In this document: positions 62,063 through 64,000 of the stretch, piece by piece
Layout: each line of letters opens with the position of its first letter
How positions within the stretch are numbered: the first letter of the stretch is position 1
From: Macrosoma leucophasiata
Lineage: Eukaryota; Arthropoda; Insecta; Lepidoptera; Hedylidae
Assembly: GCA_036365455.1 (NCBI GenBank)
Contig: JAWQUS010000026.1
Span: 16,200,001 to 16,264,000 of the forward strand
Direction of reading: 5' to 3'
DNA: 64,000 bases
Notes under the pieces: model-generated
What the model was told of the DNA's origin: nothing
What the model saw: only the letters and a program-made list of their open reading frames with translations
The model's database searches: none
Translations under genes and position numbers: made by a program

Positions 62063-63682
62063 CTGAGGCGTCCAGGTGGGAGAGGCACGACTGGAGGACC
62101 GGCTGCGCGTCCGCCACAGTTTCTTGCTCACACTTTGCACCACGCTACTCGACGACCGCGACTTCTGCATCCCACCTGTGGGAGCAGGCACTGTACTACG
62201 TCCTAGCAAAGTTGAGAGGAACGAGTGCGACTGTAACGGTGACGGCGGAGACGTCGGCGTCGACGCGACCGACGCAAATTGCAAGTCTCTGTACGACAAA
62301 ATCCAACCTTCCTCCGTTTGGCAGCCTTTGTGTGGCCCGTCGTCGTCCACCTCACCCGGCATGCGAGGCTTAATGTTCCGCAGGTTCTTATCGTAGTTGA
62401 TACGTTTGAACCGGTCCGCTTTGTCGGCGTCCACGCTCTTCTTTCGAGCCATCCTCAGGTAACGCTTGATCGTGTCGCTGACCGACTGGGACACATCGTC
62501 ATGGTCGACGCTGGAGCGTCGGCGTGGTCGCCGGTCGGGCGGCGGACTCGTCGGACTCGTTGGAGCCGTCGCCGCCTCCAGCTTCTCGCGGTACTGTCTC
62601 TCTAGTTCCACGAGAACGTCTTCTGGAATGCGCCCCGTTTGCGTTCCACAGTCGACCAACTTATCTTCCATTGACTCGCCGAGTACTTCGATAAGCGGCG
62701 GTGGGGACATCGGTGGGGTGGTCGTCGAACTGTCCTCGTAGTGACGCGTGCCGGGAAGACCCCGGATCCGCATGGCGTTACGAGCACTAGCTCCGGTGAG
62801 CCCACTCGGCAAGTATCCACTGGAGCCACCACCACCATTGCCGCCACTTCCACCGAGTCCACCGCTTCGACCACCTCGGTACGGCTTCGTTTTACGAAGA
62901 TCATGATACAGTTTCTTCAATAAATTCCTATCGCCCAACAGATCGCGCGGCGGAATATCCTTACTCGATAACCTACTGTAATATCTATTGAGATTCTCCT
63001 GCAGAACCCTCCGCGCAGGGTCCTGATCGCTGTCACCGGGCGGGCGTTCCGCCTGCCGCTTAAGATACGATCGTAACGCACGCACTAACTCATCCGAGTC
63101 CGAAGGCCGCTCGGGGCCTTTATCATCATCAAACGTGAGATGCTTTCGCAATAAGTCCACTAGCACGCCCTCGTCATCCCGGGTGGAGCGCGGGCTCGCC
63201 GGCCTGAACGCGGAGTTAAAGGCCGCGGTCGGGGAGAGACCGGAGGAGGACGGGGACGGGGGCGGCGCCGCGAAGAAATCCCGGCGGAGCTTGGCGAGAT
63301 CGAACCGGCCGCCGGAGGTGTGGGGGATGAAGAGTTCGGTGGGTCTGACAGTCGGGGGCGGATCGTCGGGCGAGCGGGCGCGTACGGAGCCACCGCGCGC
63401 GCGTTTCTTGCGGCGGGGGCGCGGCAGCACGCCAGGGTAGGAGCTCTTGCGCCACAGGAGGAAGCGGGGCTCCCGCTGGCACACCTCCTGGAAGTAGGCC
63501 TCGATGCGCGGCACGTCCTCGGGGCGGTTCTGGGCGCCGTCCGGCACGAGCCGGCGGCCGGCGTCGGACATGTACTTCCATGTCTTGCGAGTGAGCAGCC
63601 AGCGCTCGCGCGGCTTCTCGCGGCGGCGGACCGTCTTTGCCATGGGGTCGGGTTCGGGGCGCGCGCGGCGGCGGCGCTCCAT
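62063..63682 (-). CDS. ARHGAP6-like: RhoGAP gene exon 1 (540 codons, N-terminal region)
   Basis: ATG at 63682. The second in-frame Met is residue 14, so either could start. The exon ends CAG|GTCAGT at 62063, phase 0; reading on gives only 12 more residues before a stop. Visible parts: basic N-terminus; a compact Trp-rich block at residues 27-80 (W28, W35, W77) that looks globular; basic tract 88-102; Pro/Ser-rich 138-165; acidic and Arg stretches; Gly-rich linker 270-289; MSPPP near 325; CGTQTG at 345-350 and KGCQTEE at 452-458; RRRSSVD near 387, a basophilic-kinase-type site; Ser/Arg-rich C-end (507-533). GC-rich, unlike its introns. Assignment to the same gene rests on strand, matching phase and the KKLWR..SR..SP..W run leading into exon 2, which resembles the Trp-containing stretch before the same block in ARHGAP6. 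I do not recognise the N-terminal block as a named domain. Confidence 0.8.
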
Positions 63683-64000
63683 TGTGCGCGGGTCACGCGC
63701 CGCGCGAGCGCATCTCCCGGCCTCGGTGCGCGCACCTGCCCGCGCGAAACTGAACGTTCCTCGCCACCGTTCGGAATATTATGCGCCGAAATAGACGTCT
63801 GTTAATAGAGCGGCCGTGAACTGAATATAGGGTGCGCTCGCGGCGGCGCGGGCGGCTCGGCGCGGCGGACTGCCGCCCGTAAACAAACGCGCGCCCGCCG
63901 CCCGCCGCCCTCCGCCCTCCGCACTCCTTGACCTATGTCGGCCGCCCGCCCTACTCGAGCCCATTGATGACGGTCAGGGTACCGGCTCCCTCCCTTACAC
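63683..64000 (-). promoter_or_regulatory. Putative 5' UTR and promoter of the RhoGAP gene (CpG-rich)
   Basis: Very GC- and CpG-rich stretch upstream of the exon 1 ATG, in sharp contrast to the AT-rich introns. Read on the minus strand, ATTCAGTTC at about 63819-63827 resembles the arthropod initiator TCAGT, about 140 bp upstream of the ATG. An AGACG pentamer, like a downstream promoter element, lies a few bases too close to it. There is no clear TATA box. Short ORFs here on either strand are GC-rich frame artefacts. The transcription start is inference only. Confidence 0.35.

Larger units (their letters stand above)
1..63682 (-). other. ARHGAP6-like: ARHGAP6-like RhoGAP gene, locus span (six exons, 3' part beyond window)
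   Basis: Six minus-strand exons read as one gene. Each is bounded by AG/GT sites and the codon phases fit at every junction: E1|E2 phase 0, E2|E3 phase 1, E3|E4 phase 1, E4|E5 phase 0, E5|E6 phase 0. The joined product is 776 residues and stays open past E6 (phase 1 donor). The order of conserved blocks follows vertebrate ARHGAP6: a block with GR.VRL then LSE.ER..LQ, a basic K/R segment, KDKE followed by FG.PLSQ, then a RhoGAP domain with SKKRVRQLREE spanning an exon boundary. Family role: stimulates GTP hydrolysis by Rho-class GTPases and so affects actin. The locus exceeds 63 kb because of intronic transposable elements. Which fly RhoGAP is the orthologue was not determined. Confidence 0.88.

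Noticed and set aside
63160..63805. Long overlapping ORFs on both strands (up to 191 codons)
   Set aside because: GC-rich shadows of exon 1; composition is mostly Arg/Ala/Pro and they lack conserved blocks or splice context.
1..64000. piRNA cluster or new multi-gene defence system
   Set aside because: Nested repeats alone do not show this; they are in mixed orientation within introns of an expressed-type gene, and no small-RNA data or accessory genes are visible.

Overview
The window is lepidopteran (moth-type) nuclear DNA. The reasons are an AT-rich background, dense SINE and LINE remnants of kinds known from noctuid and other moths (5S-rRNA-headed SINE, tRNA-headed SINEs with LINE-like tails, Helitron ends of the 'CTAGCTG..GCCCGCG' type), and one long split gene with canonical GT-AG introns. 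No prokaryotic gene, CRISPR array, riboswitch or intact viral gene was seen. The species cannot be named from the sequence alone.

One host gene spans nearly the whole window on the minus strand: a Rho GTPase-activating protein of the ARHGAP6/ARHGAP36 type. Six coding exons were reconstructed by eye: E1 63682-62063, E2 54457-54301, E3 34204-34088, E4 14495-14368, E5 4300-4145, E6 665-515. All five junctions agree in phase (0, 1, 1, 0, 0) and give one 776-residue reading frame, still open at the left edge. E1 carries a GC-rich, Arg/Ser/Pro-rich N-terminal region that I do not recognise. E2-E4 match the conserved region upstream of the GAP domain in ARHGAP6. E5-E6 hold the first half of the RhoGAP domain, including the arginine finger and the Lys/Arg helix. 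The rest of the domain and the 3' end lie beyond position 1. A CpG-rich stretch (63683-64000) upstream of the ATG is the likely promoter and 5' UTR.

The remaining ~62 kb is intron filled by transposable elements, many nested. The main families are: a dominant ~290-bp poly-A repeat (called T family here, about 30 copies); a 5S-rRNA-derived SINE (8 copies, several with target-site duplications); two tRNA-derived SINE families (A and B); a ~370-410-bp poly-A family with a constant 5' end (G family, 5 copies, all with 12-13-bp target-site duplications); a small tRNA-like SINE found only as head-to-head snap-back pairs; Helitron ends; MITE-like inverted-repeat elements; a small hAT element; and LINE fragments (ORF1-like, reverse transcriptase, RTE-type 3' ends).

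The most unusual items are a ~335-bp-arm near-perfect palindrome centred at 38914 built on the tRNA-like SINE, two decayed ghost copies of the end of exon 2 inside intron 2, transposable elements lying 31-42 bp from the splice acceptors of both RhoGAP exons, and an ATG-to-splice-donor mini-exon inside a terminal-inverted-repeat element at 6273-6919. No new multi-gene system was found; the exotic content is mobile-element biology inside one very long gene.
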